From positions 1 to 64,000 of the forward strand of contig NZ_JAOEFD010000012.1 in the NCBI RefSeq assembly GCF_025420485.1: a DNA stretch of 64,000 bases. Reading direction: 5' to 3'. Below the pieces are notes generated by a model, which saw only the letters and a list, made by a program, of their open reading frames with translations, was not told the origin of the DNA and made no database searches. Made by a program: the position numbers and the translations under genes. This DNA comes from Nesterenkonia marinintestina. Lineage in GTDB: Bacteria > Actinomycetota > Actinomycetes > Actinomycetales > Micrococcaceae. Below are positions 34,497 to 46,404 of this stretch, one piece after another. Position 1 is the first letter of the stretch; the number at the start of each line of letters is the position of its first letter.

Positions 34497-36748
34497 GGCG
34501 TGCCGCCGTCGGCGTCTCCCTCGGGCATACCGCCTTCGCCGCCGTCCTCACCGGCGTCGTCACCGCTGCCGTCGTCGGCCTGCGCGTTCTCCGGGGTGTT
34601 GCCCCCTTCGCGCCCGTTGCCGCCCATGTAGCGGTCGGTCGAGTCCGGGTTCTGGAACGGTGAGTCGTCCGGACTGCGGAAGTCGTCGGTGCTGTAGTCG
34701 CCGGCGATCCGGTTCATGTAGTCCACCCACATCGGCATCGCGATGGTGGAGCCGTAGACCTCGTCATGGACCTGCCCGTTGATGGGTCGGTTGTTCAGGC
34801 TGGTCATGTCCGCGTAGGAGCCGACCCAGCTTGCCGTGGACAGACCCTTCGAGTAGCCGATGAACCAGGTGGAGGACTGCTCGTTGTTCGTGCCGGTCTT
34901 GCCGCCCACGGGGAAGTCGAAGCTGCTGCCGGAGTCCTGAGCGTTGTAGTCGGCGATGTTGGTCATCGTCTCGTTGAGCTGAGCGACCGAGTCAGCCTCC
35001 ATGGCCTCCTCGCACTGCGGGCCCGAGACGTCGTACTCGTTGCCGTTGGCGTCGGTGACCTCCGAGATGGCCCGGGGACGGCAGTACTCGCCGTCGGCGG
35101 CGAACGCCGCGTACGCGCTGGCCTGGGTCATCGGGGAGAGGTTCTCGGAGCCGAGCACGAACGAGGGGTTCTGCGGATTCAGCTCGGCGCCGTCGCCGGC
35201 CTGCTTCACACCGAGGCGGGTGGTGAGGTCGGCGATGTCGCAGAGGTCCAGCTCGTAGGCCATGTTGACCGTGGCGGTGTTCACCGACCAGAACAGGCCG
35301 AAGTCCGCCGTCATCGGACGCTTGGAGTTGTCCATGACGTTGTTGATGGACCAGCCGCCGTCGTCGAGGACGGTGGCGGCACCGTTGGGCAGGCAGGAGG
35401 CCTGGAACTGCGACCCCTGGGCGAACTCGTCCCGGCCGGCGTCGACGATCTCGTACATGGAGTGCCCGGACTCGAGCCAGGCGGCGGCCACGTACGGCTT
35501 GAGCGTCGAGCCTCCCTGGAAGCCGTTGCCTCCGCCGAAGGCGGCGTCGACGTTGAAGTTCAGCTCCGTCCGTCCCTCACCCTCCTCGGGCGAGTACTCG
35601 GTGTTCTGCGCCATGGCCTTGATGTCGCCGCTGCCGGGCTCCACCGTGACCAGGGTCGCGGCCGCACCCGAGACGCTGCCCGGGGCCATGGTGTCCTCGA
35701 CCTCGCTCTGCGCGGCGTCCTGCAGCTCCGGATCCAGGGTGGTGGTGATCTCCAGGCCGCCGCGGTTGAGCAGCTGGTCCCGGGACTCCTGATCGGGCCC
35801 GAAGGTGTCGTCGGCGAGGATCGCCCGGCGCACGTAGTCGCAGAAGTACGGCGCCGATTCGGCCGCCACGCAGCCGGAGGGCTCCGGCTGGACGTCGAGG
35901 TCCAGCGAGGAGTCGATCGCCTCGTCGTACTCCTCCTGGGAGAGGTAGTCGTTGCGGAGCATCGCGCCGAGCACCACGTCGCGGCGGGACTCTGCGCTCT
36001 CCGGGTTGTTCTCCGGGTTGTAGCCGTTCGGGTTCTGCACCATGCCGGCCAGGGTGGCCGACTGGGCGGGGTTCAGCTCGGAGGCCGGGATGCCCCAGTA
36101 GTACTGGGCGGCGGCCTCGACGCCGTAGTTGCGCCCGCCGAAGAGGACGATGTTCAGGTAGCCCTCGAGGATCTCGTCCTTGGTCATGTCCTCCTCTGCG
36201 GCGACGGCGAGCTTCATCTCGCGCAGCTTGTCCGCGTAGGTCTTCGACCCCGAGATCGTCAGGCGGTCCTCCCCACGGAGGAAGTCGGCGTTGATCATCA
36301 CGTTGTTCACGTACTGCTGGGTGATCGTGGAGGCGCCCTGCTGGGAGTCTGAGGTGACGTTGTGGACCACGGCGCGGCCCAGGCCGCGGGCGTCGACTCC
36401 GCCGTGCTCGTAGAACCGCTCATCCTCGATCGCGATGATCGCGTTGGTCATGTTGTCCGAGATCTCGTCGATGTCGACCGGAGTCCGGTTCTCCGCGTAG
36501 AACGTGGCGAGTTCGTTGCCCTCCTGGTCGTATACGTGGGAGGGCACGCTCAGCGGCTCCTCGCGCAGCTCGGAGGGGAGCTCCTCGAGGATCTCGGTGC
36601 CTGCGGCGGCCGTGGCTCCCCCGGTGGCGGCCAGCGGGAAGATCAGCCCGGCCGCGAGCACCCCGCACAGCGCGCTCACGCCGAGGAAGGACATGATCTT
36701 CCCGACGGTGGTCGCGGTGTCGAAGAGGGGAGACTTGGATGACGCCAT
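34493..36748 (-). CDS. Class A penicillin-binding protein
   Basis: The protein has 751 residues. One N-terminal membrane anchor (about 16-45) is followed by a glycosyltransferase domain with EDERFYEHGGVD and GASTITQQYVNN, and a transpeptidase domain with SxxK in GGSTLKPYVA, SxN in FWSVNTATVN and KTG in VGGKTGTNN. It polymerises and cross-links peptidoglycan outside the membrane. The last 60 residues are rich in D, G and E and low complexity. It is the first gene of a leftward operon with the phosphoesterase. Confidence 0.95.
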   Translation of the reverse strand: MASSKSPLFDTATTVGKIMSFLGVSALCGVLAAGLIFPLAATGGATAAAGTEILEELPSELREEPLSVPSHVYDQEGNELATFYAENRTPVDIDEISDNMTNAIIAIEDERFYEHGGVDARGLGRAVVHNVTSDSQQGASTITQQYVNNVMINADFLRGEDRLTISGSKTYADKLREMKLAVAAEEDMTKDEILEGYLNIVLFGGRNYGVEAAAQYYWGIPASELNPAQSATLAGMVQNPNGYNPENNPESAESRRDVVLGAMLRNDYLSQEEYDEAIDSSLDLDVQPEPSGCVAAESAPYFCDYVRRAILADDTFGPDQESRDQLLNRGGLEITTTLDPELQDAAQSEVEDTMAPGSVSGAAATLVTVEPGSGDIKAMAQNTEYSPEEGEGRTELNFNVDAAFGGGNGFQGGSTLKPYVAAAWLESGHSMYEIVDAGRDEFAQGSQFQASCLPNGAATVLDDGGWSINNVMDNSKRPMTADFGLFWSVNTATVNMAYELDLCDIADLTTRLGVKQAGDGAELNPQNPSFVLGSENLSPMTQASAYAAFAADGEYCRPRAISEVTDANGNEYDVSGPQCEEAMEADSVAQLNETMTNIADYNAQDSGSSFDFPVGGKTGTNNEQSSTWFIGYSKGLSTASWVGSYADMTSLNNRPINGQVHDEVYGSTIAMPMWVDYMNRIAGDYSTDDFRSPDDSPFQNPDSTDRYMGGNGREGGNTPENAQADDGSGDDAGEDGGEGGMPEGDADGGTP

Positions 36749-36838
36749 GGGCTACATCGTACCGGCCCGGGTCAACCGGAGCCCGGTGATCGCCACGGTG
36801 ATGCGCACAGGCGACCGGAGCGGGGCTATGGTGGGGGC

Positions 36839-37006
36839 ATGACTGAATCCGTGAGCCAGTGGGAGTACGCCACCATCCCGCTCATCATCCACAACACCAA
36901 GGCCATCCTCGACCAGTGGGGCGAGGACGGCTGGGAGCTCGTCACCGTGCTCCCCGGACCGGACGGAAACGCCCCGGTCGCCTACCTGAAGCGTCCGAAG
37001 GCCTGA
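36839..37006 (+). CDS. Small DUF4177-like protein
   Basis: The 55-residue product reads SQWEYATIPLIIHNTKAIL, then DQWGEDGWELVTVLPG and APVAYLKRPKA, the compact WEY/GWELV pattern of DUF4177. Close relatives are found throughout actinobacteria beside RidA genes. The function is unknown. The start has GGTGGGGG just upstream. It ends 13 bp before the ridA-like gene, so the two form an operon divergent from the PBP gene. Confidence 0.85.
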   Translation: MTESVSQWEYATIPLIIHNTKAILDQWGEDGWELVTVLPGPDGNAPVAYLKRPKA

Positions 37007-37019
37007 GGAGAGCACCCAG

Positions 37020-37520
37020 ATGACCGCCCACGAATCGTCGCGCCCGGTCGGGGCGGCAGGATCCGACGTCGAGTCCCGACTGGCCGAGCTGGGTCTGGCC
37101 GTGCCCGAGGTCGTCCCCCCGGTGGCCGCCTACCAGCCGGTGGTCGTGGCCGACGGCGTGGTGTACACCGCCGGGCAGCTCCCGCTGATCCAGGGCGAGC
37201 TGCCCCTGACCGGCAAGGTCGGTGCCGAGGTCACCGAGGAGCAGGCCGTGGAGCTCGCGCGCCAGTGCGCCCTGAACTGCCTGGCCGCGCTGAAGCACGC
37301 CGTCGGTGACCTGGACAGGATCGCCCGGATCGCCAAGGTCGGCGGCTTCGTCGCCTCCGACCCAGGGTTCTTCGGTCAGCCGAAGGTCCTCAACGGAGCC
37401 TCCGAGCTGTTCGGGCACGCGTTCGGGGACCTCGGAGCGCACGCCCGCTCGGCGGTCGGCGTCGCGGCCCTGCCGCTCAACGCCCCGGTCGAGGTCGACG
37501 TGATCGCCCACGTCGCCTGA
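37020..37520 (+). CDS. RidA family protein
   Basis: The 166-residue protein fits the YjgF/RidA family, with [20 protein letters not shown], then [17 protein letters not shown] and [20 protein letters not shown]. RidA proteins hydrolyse reactive enamine or imine intermediates from amino-acid metabolism. The strictly conserved Arg of true RidA (about position 105) is not seen in its usual IPxR context, so this is one of the divergent RidA subfamilies and its deaminase activity is uncertain. It is coupled to the small DUF4177-like gene upstream. Confidence 0.88.
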   Translation: MTAHESSRPVGAAGSDVESRLAELGLAVPEVVPPVAAYQPVVVADGVVYTAGQLPLIQGELPLTGKVGAEVTEEQAVELARQCALNCLAALKHAVGDLDRIARIAKVGGFVASDPGFFGQPKVLNGASELFGHAFGDLGAHARSAVGVAALPLNAPVEVDVIAHVA

Positions 37521-37564
37521 GCCGCTCGACCACACTGACCGTCGAACCGCCTGCTGAGGGGACG

Positions 37565-38812
37565 ATGAGCGCTGACTTCATCCCGGTGATCGTCGGGACC
37601 GACATCAACACCTACCTGACCGGCGTCTGCTTCCATGAGGAGTACGGCGTCCGTCCGTACCTGCTGGGTCGCGAGGGTATGGGCGTGACCCGGTACAGCT
37701 CGCTCTTCGAGCGCACCCGCTTCGACGCCGACATCGAGGACGCCGACGGACTGGTCGCCGCCCTGCGCTCGTACGCCGAGGAGATCCCGCATGAGGGTCG
37801 GCCGCTCGTGCTGGTCGGGACCTCGGACAAGTACGTGCGCCTGATCGTGGAGAACCGCGAGCGGCTCGAGGACCTCTACCGGATGAATGTGCCGCCGGCC
37901 GAGGTCAACGCCGCGCTGCAGGACAAGCGGCGCTTCTATGCCCTGGCCGCCGAGCACGGGCTGCCGATCCCCGAGACGCACTTCCACCAGGTGGGGGAGC
38001 CGATCACGATGCAGATCTCCCGATACCCGGTGATCATCAAGCCCAGCAACGGCATCGAGTACTTCCGCCACGAGTTCCCCGGCCGGGAGAAGGTCTACCG
38101 GGTCGACGACGAGCAGCAGCTCCACGAGGTCGTCTCCCGGATCGAGGCGGGCGGCTACCGGGACCAGCTCATCGTCCAGGACTTCATCCCCGGAGACGAC
38201 ACCTGCATCTGGGACTCGGTGCTCTACCTGAACTCCGCCGGACGGGGGGAGTTCGTCACCTTCGGACAGGTGGCGCTGCAGGAGCACACCGCCACCGCCG
38301 TGGGGAACTACACCGCCGTCGTCTCGAGGTACGACCGGCCGATGATGGAGCAGCTGGTCCGGTTCCTGGAGACGATCGGATACACCGGCTTCGCCAATGC
38401 GGACCTGAAGTGGGACCACCGGGACGGGCAGTACAAAGTCCTCGAGTTCAACACGCGCCAGGGCCGATCGAGCTATTACGCCACCCAGCTGGGCCACAAC
38501 CTGGCCCGTCACCTCGTCGACGACGTCGTCCACGGGCGACGGGGGGAGCTCACCTACGCCGAGGGCGAGGTGCTGTTCACCGTGGTGCCGCGCTACATCC
38601 TGCGCCGCTACGTGCAGAACCCGAGGATGGCCGCCGATGTGCGGCGGCTGATCCGGTCCGGTCGGTGGTCGAACCCGCTGTGGTACCGCGGGGACTGGCA
38701 CCTGAAGCGTCGGGCGTTCCTGCTCATGCGCGGCTACCGGTACGCCAAGAAGTACCGGGAGTCGACGTGGATCCGCGACGGCGACGCCGCGGTGCCTGCT
38801 CAGGCCGACTGA
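37565..38812 (+). CDS. ATP-grasp carboxylate-amine ligase, D-aspartate ligase-like
   Basis: The 415-residue protein has an ATP-grasp fold. [20 protein letters not shown] begins the central domain, [14 protein letters not shown] binds nucleotide, and [20 protein letters not shown] carries the metal-binding Glu and Asn. It resembles the carboxylate-amine ligase group that includes the enterococcal D-aspartate ligase, which adds D-Asp to the lysine of peptidoglycan precursors. A role in the cell-wall cross-bridge is therefore plausible, together with FemAB, but substrate specificity cannot be read from sequence. GAGGGGACG precedes the ATG. Confidence 0.78.
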   Translation: MSADFIPVIVGTDINTYLTGVCFHEEYGVRPYLLGREGMGVTRYSSLFERTRFDADIEDADGLVAALRSYAEEIPHEGRPLVLVGTSDKYVRLIVENRERLEDLYRMNVPPAEVNAALQDKRRFYALAAEHGLPIPETHFHQVGEPITMQISRYPVIIKPSNGIEYFRHEFPGREKVYRVDDEQQLHEVVSRIEAGGYRDQLIVQDFIPGDDTCIWDSVLYLNSAGRGEFVTFGQVALQEHTATAVGNYTAVVSRYDRPMMEQLVRFLETIGYTGFANADLKWDHRDGQYKVLEFNTRQGRSSYYATQLGHNLARHLVDDVVHGRRGELTYAEGEVLFTVVPRYILRRYVQNPRMAADVRRLIRSGRWSNPLWYRGDWHLKRRAFLLMRGYRYAKKYRESTWIRDGDAAVPAQAD

Positions 38813-38837
38813 GGCCGACTCAGGCCCGGCCGCGGGC

Positions 38838-39515
38838 TCAGCGGGAGCGCTGGCGGATGCGCTGGATGTCGAGGATGACCACCGCGCGGGCCTCCAGGCG
38901 CAGCCAGCCGCGCTGGACGAACTCGGCCAGTGCCTTGTTCACGGTCTCGCGGGAGGCGCCGACCAGCTGGGCCAGCTCCTCCTGGGTGAGCTCGTGAGCG
39001 ACGAGCACACCGTCCGGGGCGGGGCGGCCGAATCGGTCGGCCAGGTCCAGCAGCGCCTTGGCCACGCGGCCCGGCACGTCGGAGAAGACCAGATCGGCCA
39101 GCGACTCATTGGTGCGCGTCAGCCGCTGGGCCAGTGCCTGCAGCAGCTGCACGGAGACCTCCGGGCTGGAGGAGATGACCTGCCGGAGGCTCTCGTGCTT
39201 CAGACCGGCCAGGCGGGTCTCGGACACCGCAGTGGCGGTCGCAGTGCGGGGAGCGGGGTTGAAGAGCGCCATCTCGCCGAAGATCTCACCCGGTCCGAGC
39301 ACGGCCAGCAGGTTCTCGCGGCCGTCGGGGGTGCTGCGTCCGAGCTTGATCTTGCCGGAGACGATGAAGTAGAGCTGATCGCCCTGGTCGCCCTCATGGA
39401 AGATCGAGGCGCCGCGGGACAGGTCCACCTCGGTCAGCTCACCGGTCAGCGCGGCGAAGACGTCATCGTCGACGGTCGCGAACAGCGGGGCGCGACGCAG
39501 AACTTCAAGATCCAT
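38838..39515 (-). CDS. Crp/Fnr family regulator, GlxR-like
   Basis: The 225-residue protein has a cyclic-nucleotide binding domain ([20 protein letters not shown], then [20 protein letters not shown], whose Arg and Thr contact the phosphate). A C-terminal winged helix follows, with [20 protein letters not shown]. Length and sequence fit GlxR of corynebacteria and Crp of mycobacteria, global cAMP-responsive regulators. A TGTG(T/A)-N6-TCACA site in front of acs in this window (43471-43486) is a likely target. It converges on the ATP-grasp gene. Confidence 0.93.
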   Translation of the reverse strand: MDLEVLRRAPLFATVDDDVFAALTGELTEVDLSRGASIFHEGDQGDQLYFIVSGKIKLGRSTPDGRENLLAVLGPGEIFGEMALFNPAPRTATATAVSETRLAGLKHESLRQVISSSPEVSVQLLQALAQRLTRTNESLADLVFSDVPGRVAKALLDLADRFGRPAPDGVLVAHELTQEELAQLVGASRETVNKALAEFVQRGWLRLEARAVVILDIQRIRQRSR

Positions 39516-39684
39516 GGTCTACCGTTAAATCCTCTCCGCGAGAACGATGGCGCTCGCTGATCTCGAAAATATCAGCTCAGATGTGATCCAGGAAACGTTC
39601 AGCCCCGTCGTGGGGGAATGTGCGATCCTGGAGCATCCCCGACCTGCGTGCCTCAGGCCGCGCATGACCTGAGAGGACGTGTCC

Positions 39685-40863
39685 ATGGACTTCCCCGTGC
39701 TCGACGTCATCCTGGTCCTGCTCCTCATCGTCTTCTTCGTCGCCGGCGCTCGGATGGGCCTGTGGGTGACCGTCGGAAGCATCATCGGATTCGTGCTCGG
39801 GGCGGCCGCGGCGTTCTTCGCGATGCCGATCGTCGGCTCCTGGGTGGAGGACCCCATGTGGCGGGTGATCGCCGTGCTCGGCGCGGCCCTCGTCCTCGTG
39901 CTCACCGGCCAGGGGGTCGGAGCCGCCGTCGGCCGGGAGATCACCCGGCTGTTCCGCTCCCCGGCGCTGCAGACGCTGGGCGCCCTGATCGGCGGGGCGG
40001 TCAACGCGGCGGTCGCGGCGGTCGTGATCCTCGCCCTCTCCTTCTCGGTGAGCGCGCTCGGAAGCCCGACGCTGAACCAGCAGACCCAGGAGTCCAGGGT
40101 CCTCGACGGCATCAGCGCCGTCGTCCCGGACCCGGCCGAAGCATGGTTCGCGCAGCTGCGCTCGGTGGTCACACAGGTCGACATCCCGGAGCTGGCGGAG
40201 CCGCTGGTCCCGCACGCCGACTCGACGCCCGCCGACCACGACCTCACACCGGCCGCCGAGGTCTCGGCCGAGTCGGTGGCCAGGATCACCGGTGTGGCCG
40301 AGCAGTGCGATCAGACCCAGTCGGGATCCGGGTTCCTGATCTCCCCCACCCGCGTGGTGACCAACGCGCATGTGATCGCCGGAGTCGAGTCCCCGACCGT
40401 CGAGCTGCCCTCGGGGGAGCGCGCCACCGGACGTGTGGTGCACTTCGACGCCGATCGGGACCTGGCGCTGCTGGCCGTGGACGAGGTCTCCGGCGCGCCG
40501 CTCGAGGTCGGGGATCCGCTGGATCCCGGGGATGAGGCCTTCGTGATGGGGTATCCCGCCGGCGGTCCCTTCGCGGCGGGCCCCGCCGAGGTCCAGGCCC
40601 GCGGGCAGTCCTCCCTCAACGACATCTACGGCGGCACCGCCGCCGCCCATGAGATCTACCAGCTCAGCGCCGACGTGCGACAGGGCAACTCGGGTGGGCC
40701 GGTCGTGGACCCCGACGGCGACGTCGTCGGGGTGGTCTTCGCCAAGGCGATGGAGGGCGACGACGTCGGGTTCGCGCTGACCGCCGACGAGGCCGGCGAG
40801 GTGCTCACCGCACCCGGGGCGTTCGGCGAGACGGTGACGCCGGGGGAGTGCGTGACCCGCTGA
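39685..40863 (+). CDS. MarP-type membrane serine protease
   Basis: The ATG at 39685 has AGAGGA about 8 bp upstream and gives 392 residues. Four N-terminal helices of the CvpA type (about 5-125) precede a trypsin-like domain. Its catalytic triad is H in TNAHVIAG, D in DADRDLALL and S in RQGNSGGPVV. Two cysteines (QCDQTQ and ECVTR) may form the disulfide known in mycobacterial MarP, which protects against acid and oxidative stress by acting on cell-wall enzymes. The in-frame GTG at 39679 is too close to the Shine-Dalgarno sequence. Confidence 0.9.
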   Translation: MDFPVLDVILVLLLIVFFVAGARMGLWVTVGSIIGFVLGAAAAFFAMPIVGSWVEDPMWRVIAVLGAALVLVLTGQGVGAAVGREITRLFRSPALQTLGALIGGAVNAAVAAVVILALSFSVSALGSPTLNQQTQESRVLDGISAVVPDPAEAWFAQLRSVVTQVDIPELAEPLVPHADSTPADHDLTPAAEVSAESVARITGVAEQCDQTQSGSGFLISPTRVVTNAHVIAGVESPTVELPSGERATGRVVHFDADRDLALLAVDEVSGAPLEVGDPLDPGDEAFVMGYPAGGPFAAGPAEVQARGQSSLNDIYGGTAAAHEIYQLSADVRQGNSGGPVVDPDGDVVGVVFAKAMEGDDVGFALTADEAGEVLTAPGAFGETVTPGECVTR

Positions 40864-40879
40864 CCGTCGCGCTCAGAGG

Positions 40880-41332
40880 TCAGTCCGCGCACAGCCGGTC
40901 GGCCAGCAGGTCGATCGCGTAGCGATAGCCGCTGATCCCGGCACCGGCGAAGACGGCGACCGCGTGCGGTGAGACGTAGGAGTGGTGCCTGAAGGCCTCC
41001 CGGGCGTGGACGTTGGACAGGTGCACCTCGACCACGGGCAGCCCCACCGCCCTCAGTGCGTCGGCGACGGCGACGGAGGTGTGGGTGTAGGCGGCGGGGT
41101 TGATGACTATCGCGTCGGCGGTGTCCGCGGCGGCCTGGATCGCGTCGACGAGCACGCCCTCGTGGTTGGACTGCATCACCTCGACCTCGACGCCGTGCGC
41201 CGCGCCGCTGCGGCGGCACAGGGCGACGAGGTCGTCGTAGGTGTCCGCACCGTAGACGCCCGGCTCGCGGCTCCCCAGCAGGTTGAGGTTGGGGCCGTTG
41301 ACCACCAGCACCCGTCGCTGCGCCTGCGCCAT
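40880..41332 (-). CDS. aroQ: Type II 3-dehydroquinate dehydratase
   Basis: The 150-residue protein begins [20 protein letters not shown] and contains [33 protein letters not shown] and [18 protein letters not shown]. These are the conserved segments of the type II dodecameric enzyme, including the lid Arg and the catalytic Tyr in GVYG. It converts 3-dehydroquinate to 3-dehydroshikimate in the shikimate pathway. It converges on marP with 16 bp between. No other shikimate genes are nearby. Confidence 0.95.
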   Translation of the reverse strand: MAQAQRRVLVVNGPNLNLLGSREPGVYGADTYDDLVALCRRSGAAHGVEVEVMQSNHEGVLVDAIQAAADTADAIVINPAAYTHTSVAVADALRAVGLPVVEVHLSNVHAREAFRHHSYVSPHAVAVFAGAGISGYRYAIDLLADRLCAD

Positions 41333-41405
41333 GTCCGGTCCTCCTCGCTCTGGGCGTCCTCCCGACTCACCCTATCGGGGGAGCGGCAGGTGGCCGTCCC
41401 GGGCG

Positions 41406-43415
<2,010 letters not shown>

Positions 43416-43470
43416 TCGTGTCCTCCTCGAGGTGCTCGGGCGGCGGTGACCGCGGGGTGCTCACCGCCCC

Positions 43471-43486
43471 TGTGTCTGGGCTCACA
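43471..43486. promoter_or_regulatory. Crp/GlxR-type binding site between acs and nth
   Basis: TGTGT-CTGGGC-TCACA matches the Crp/GlxR consensus TGTGA-N6-TCACA with one mismatch. It lies in the 122-bp gap between divergent acs and nth. In corynebacteria GlxR controls acetate-utilisation genes, so acs is the likelier target. Confidence 0.6.
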
Positions 43487-43537
43487 CTATCTCGGCGGCG
43501 CGGCCCGTGGCGAGTCGGAGACGGGCACCCCGATAGC

Positions 43538-44332
43538 ATGACGGCCATGATGATCGAGGAGACTCCGCTGGCCCGCACACGCCGTGCGCGCAAGATCGAC
43601 AGGGTCCTCGGCGAGACGTACCCCTACGCCGTGGCCGAGCTCGACTTCGAGGACGCCTTCGAGCTGCTGGTGGCCACGGTGCTCTCCGCCCAGACGACCG
43701 ACGTGCGGGTCAACCTGGCCACGCCGGAGCTCTTCCGCCGCTGGCCCGACGCCCATGCGATGGCTGTCGCCGACGAGCGTGAGCTCTCCGAGGTCATCCG
43801 TCCGACCGGCTTCTACCGCTCCAAGGCGCGCTCGCTGCTGGGGCTGGCGCACGTCCTGTCCGAGGAGCACGACGGTGAGGTCCCGAACACCCTGGAGGAG
43901 CTGGTGCGGCTGCCGGGAGTGGGCCGCAAGACGGCATTCGTCGTGCTCGGCAACGCCTTCGGCCGCCCGGGTCTGACGGTGGACACCCACTTCGGACGGC
44001 TGGCCCGGAGGCTGGGCCTCACCGCGCAGGAGGATCCGGTGAAGGTGGAGCGTGACGTCGCCGAGCTGTTCGAGCCGAAGCAGTGGACGATGCTCTCCCA
44101 CCGTCTGATCTTCCACGGCCGACGGGTCTGCCACGCGAAGCGCCCCGCCTGCGGCGCCTGTCCCGTCGCACGGTGGTGCCCCTCCTACGGGACCGGGGAG
44201 ACGGATCCGGAGCAGGCACGGACGCTGCTGAAGTATGAGCTGGCGCCCGGGCGGGAGGAGCTGCTCGAGAAGATGCGGGCGGGTCGGACGAGGCGTCAGC
44301 TGCGCGAGGAAGGGTACAGCCTCAGTGCCTGA
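43538..44332 (+). CDS. nth: Endonuclease III
   Basis: The 264-residue product has the helix-hairpin-helix [20 protein letters not shown] with the catalytic Lys, then [14 protein letters not shown] with the catalytic Asp. The 4Fe-4S loop has cysteines spaced C-x6-C-x2-C-x5-C ([17 protein letters not shown]). It is a DNA glycosylase/AP lyase that removes oxidised pyrimidines. Several ATGs lie close together (43538, 43547, 43550); the first is used. Its stop overlaps the start of the NUDIX gene. Confidence 0.95.
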   Translation: MTAMMIEETPLARTRRARKIDRVLGETYPYAVAELDFEDAFELLVATVLSAQTTDVRVNLATPELFRRWPDAHAMAVADERELSEVIRPTGFYRSKARSLLGLAHVLSEEHDGEVPNTLEELVRLPGVGRKTAFVVLGNAFGRPGLTVDTHFGRLARRLGLTAQEDPVKVERDVAELFEPKQWTMLSHRLIFHGRRVCHAKRPACGACPVARWCPSYGTGETDPEQARTLLKYELAPGREELLEKMRAGRTRRQLREEGYSLSA

Positions 44333-45104
44333 GGTGGAGTCGACCGGCGGCCGTGACGAGGCGGAGGTCCGACCCCTGCCCCGGGACTCCGACGGACTGG
44401 CTGAGGCGCTGGGTGCGGTGCGCCGTCGGGCCGGCGAGTACCTCAGCGAGCACCCCGACCCCGCGGGACGCGGCGGGTGGTGGGCCCCGGAGCCGATCAC
44501 CGGGGCCGCGGAGCGGGTGCCGGCACGGCTGCGCATGGGCCCCACGGACCGCCGCGCCGCGGTGCTCGCACTGTTCTCCCTCGACGACGAGGCGACCGGC
44601 CCGTCGGTGCTGCTGACCGAGCGGGCCGCGCATCTGGGCTCCCACCCCGGGCAGATCTCCTTCCCCGGCGGTCGGGTGGATCCCGACGACGCCGACGAGA
44701 CCGCCGCGGCGGTGCGGGAGGCCCACGAGGAGGTCGCCCTGGACCCCGGGCGGCTGCAGGTGCTCGGTCCGCTGCCGCCCGCACCGATCCCGGTCAGCGG
44801 GTTCATGGTCACCCCGGTGCTGGCGGTGTCCGGCGAGGTGGGTCGGCTGGTCCCGGAGGCCGGCGAGGTGGCGCGCATCCTGCGTCTGCCGCTGGCGGTG
44901 CTCCGCGATCCGGAGAACCGGCGGATGTCGGCGCTGCGGCGGGAAGGGGTGGTGGTGCGCAGCCCGGCCTTCGTCGTCGACGACACCCTGGTGTGGGGCT
45001 TCACCGCTCTGCTTCTGGATCGGCTCATCAGTCGGAGCGGGTGGGAGCTTCCCTGGGACGCGACCCATGAGGTGGATCCCCGCCGGTGGCAGGACGTGCC
45101 CTGA
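44325..45104 (+). CDS. NUDIX hydrolase, CoA pyrophosphatase-like
   Basis: The GTG at 44325, overlapping the nth stop, gives 259 residues. The Nudix box begins with GGRVDPDD and continues [13 protein letters not shown], preceded by [14 protein letters not shown], the PROSITE-type UPF0035 segment of coenzyme A diphosphatases. It probably hydrolyses CoA or related nucleotides to the monophosphates. Pairing with nth is common in actinobacteria. An upstream in-frame ATG (44235) lies within nth and gives no family sequence. Confidence 0.9.
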   Translation: MPEVESTGGRDEAEVRPLPRDSDGLAEALGAVRRRAGEYLSEHPDPAGRGGWWAPEPITGAAERVPARLRMGPTDRRAAVLALFSLDDEATGPSVLLTERAAHLGSHPGQISFPGGRVDPDDADETAAAVREAHEEVALDPGRLQVLGPLPPAPIPVSGFMVTPVLAVSGEVGRLVPEAGEVARILRLPLAVLRDPENRRMSALRREGVVVRSPAFVVDDTLVWGFTALLLDRLISRSGWELPWDATHEVDPRRWQDVP

Positions 45105-45222
45105 GTCGGCGGGCGCCGGACTCCTCCCCAACCCAGGACCGTCGGCCCTCCGCCGGATCCGCACTCCACACCGTGCCCGTCGGCGGTGGGCCCGAACACG
45201 TCCGCGGACGAAGGTGGGGGTC

Positions 45223-46404
45223 ATGCGGACCCCAGGCCTCCAGGACGACGACCACGGCAGCTTCGCCCTGGTCACCGGCGACCTCGCCCTGAGCGACGAG
45301 ATCGCGGTCCTCGCCGCGGTGGTGGGAGGACGGCTGCGACTCTTCGCCCGATGGGAGGAGATCTCCGCCGTCGATCCGGCCGGTCGGACCTGGGCGGCGG
45401 TGCTCTGCGGCCCCGACGCTCCTCCGGTCGGGGGACCGACGCCCGTATCGGCGGTCTCGTCGTCGGTCGCGGCGGCGGCACCCACCCCGATCCTGATGGT
45501 CGGACTGGGCGAGGCCGCGCGGGAACAGCTGTGGAGTGCGGCCGCCGAGGGGTCCGACGTCACAGCGGTCCCGCTGCCCGAGGGTGAGACCTGGCTGCGT
45601 GAGCATCTCGGGGTGCGGCTGACCGATCAGATGCCCGGGCGTGCGGCCGCGTTCCTCGGGGCCTGCGGCGGAGCCGGCACTACGACGACCGCCTACCTCA
45701 CAGCGGCGGAGGCCGCCGCCTGGGGTCTGCGCACGCTCCTGCTCGACGCCGATCCCGCACCCGGCGGAGGACTGCGGGCCGCGCTCGAGCCGACGGGCGC
45801 TGTGCGGGGCCGCGGCTCCTCCGGTGCTCCGAGCGCCCGCGGCCCCCGGACGGGACGGCTGAACTGGGACGACCTGGCAGCTGCGGAGGGCGACATCTCG
45901 GCGGCGCAGCTGCAGACCGCGGCGGCGCCGCTGGACGGATTCGGTCTGATCACCGGGGGCGCCGAAGCTCCGGCGGCCTCCACGGTCGAGGCAGTGCTGA
46001 TGGCGGCCCGCCGTGCCGCCGACGTCGTCGTGGTGGACTTGGGCCGTCGTCGGGACCTGATCGGACTGGGACGGGGCCGCTGGGACCTGGGCGTCCTCGT
46101 CGCCTCGCCGGATCGTCGCGGCGTGCAGGGCGCAGGCGGCCTCGCGGAGAGGCTCGACGCCGGCGTCTGGCGGACTGCGGTCTGCGGAGGAGCCCGTCGC
46201 GAACCGCCGCCGAAGGGTCTCGCAGCACATTCCGGTCTCGAGGTCGTCGCCGTGCTTCCGGAGCTGCGGTGGCTCCGCCGGGCGGAGTGCCTCCGAGACG
46301 CCTACGACGTGCTGCGCACCCGATCGGGCTCGCGCGCCGTGGGTGCGCTGGTGGAGCGGATCGCTCCGACCGAGGCGTCCGGGGCGGGTGGTCCTCATGG
46401 CTGA
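45223..46404 (+). CDS. ssd: Ssd/CpaE-like septum-site and Tad pilus protein
   Basis: The ATG at 45223 (GGTGGGGG upstream) gives 393 residues. The second half is MinD/ParA-like, with GACGGAGTTTTAYL (147-160) in the Walker A position and TLLLDADPAPGGG after it. Both P-loop lysines are missing (C148 and T153), as is usual in the actinobacterial CpaE-homologue family, so ATP hydrolysis is doubtful. The family localises the Tad pilus machinery or acts on septation. It overlaps tadA by 8 bp and starts the pilus operon. Confidence 0.88.
   Translation: MRTPGLQDDDHGSFALVTGDLALSDEIAVLAAVVGGRLRLFARWEEISAVDPAGRTWAAVLCGPDAPPVGGPTPVSAVSSSVAAAAPTPILMVGLGEAAREQLWSAAAEGSDVTAVPLPEGETWLREHLGVRLTDQMPGRAAAFLGACGGAGTTTTAYLTAAEAAAWGLRTLLLDADPAPGGGLRAALEPTGAVRGRGSSGAPSARGPRTGRLNWDDLAAAEGDISAAQLQTAAAPLDGFGLITGGAEAPAASTVEAVLMAARRAADVVVVDLGRRRDLIGLGRGRWDLGVLVASPDRRGVQGAGGLAERLDAGVWRTAVCGGARREPPPKGLAAHSGLEVVAVLPELRWLRRAECLRDAYDVLRTRSGSRAVGALVERIAPTEASGAGGPHG

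Noticed and set aside
39516-39684. Crp autoregulatory site upstream of the GlxR-like gene
   Set aside because: Only one half-site (TGTGA near 39580) is visible; the second half does not match.
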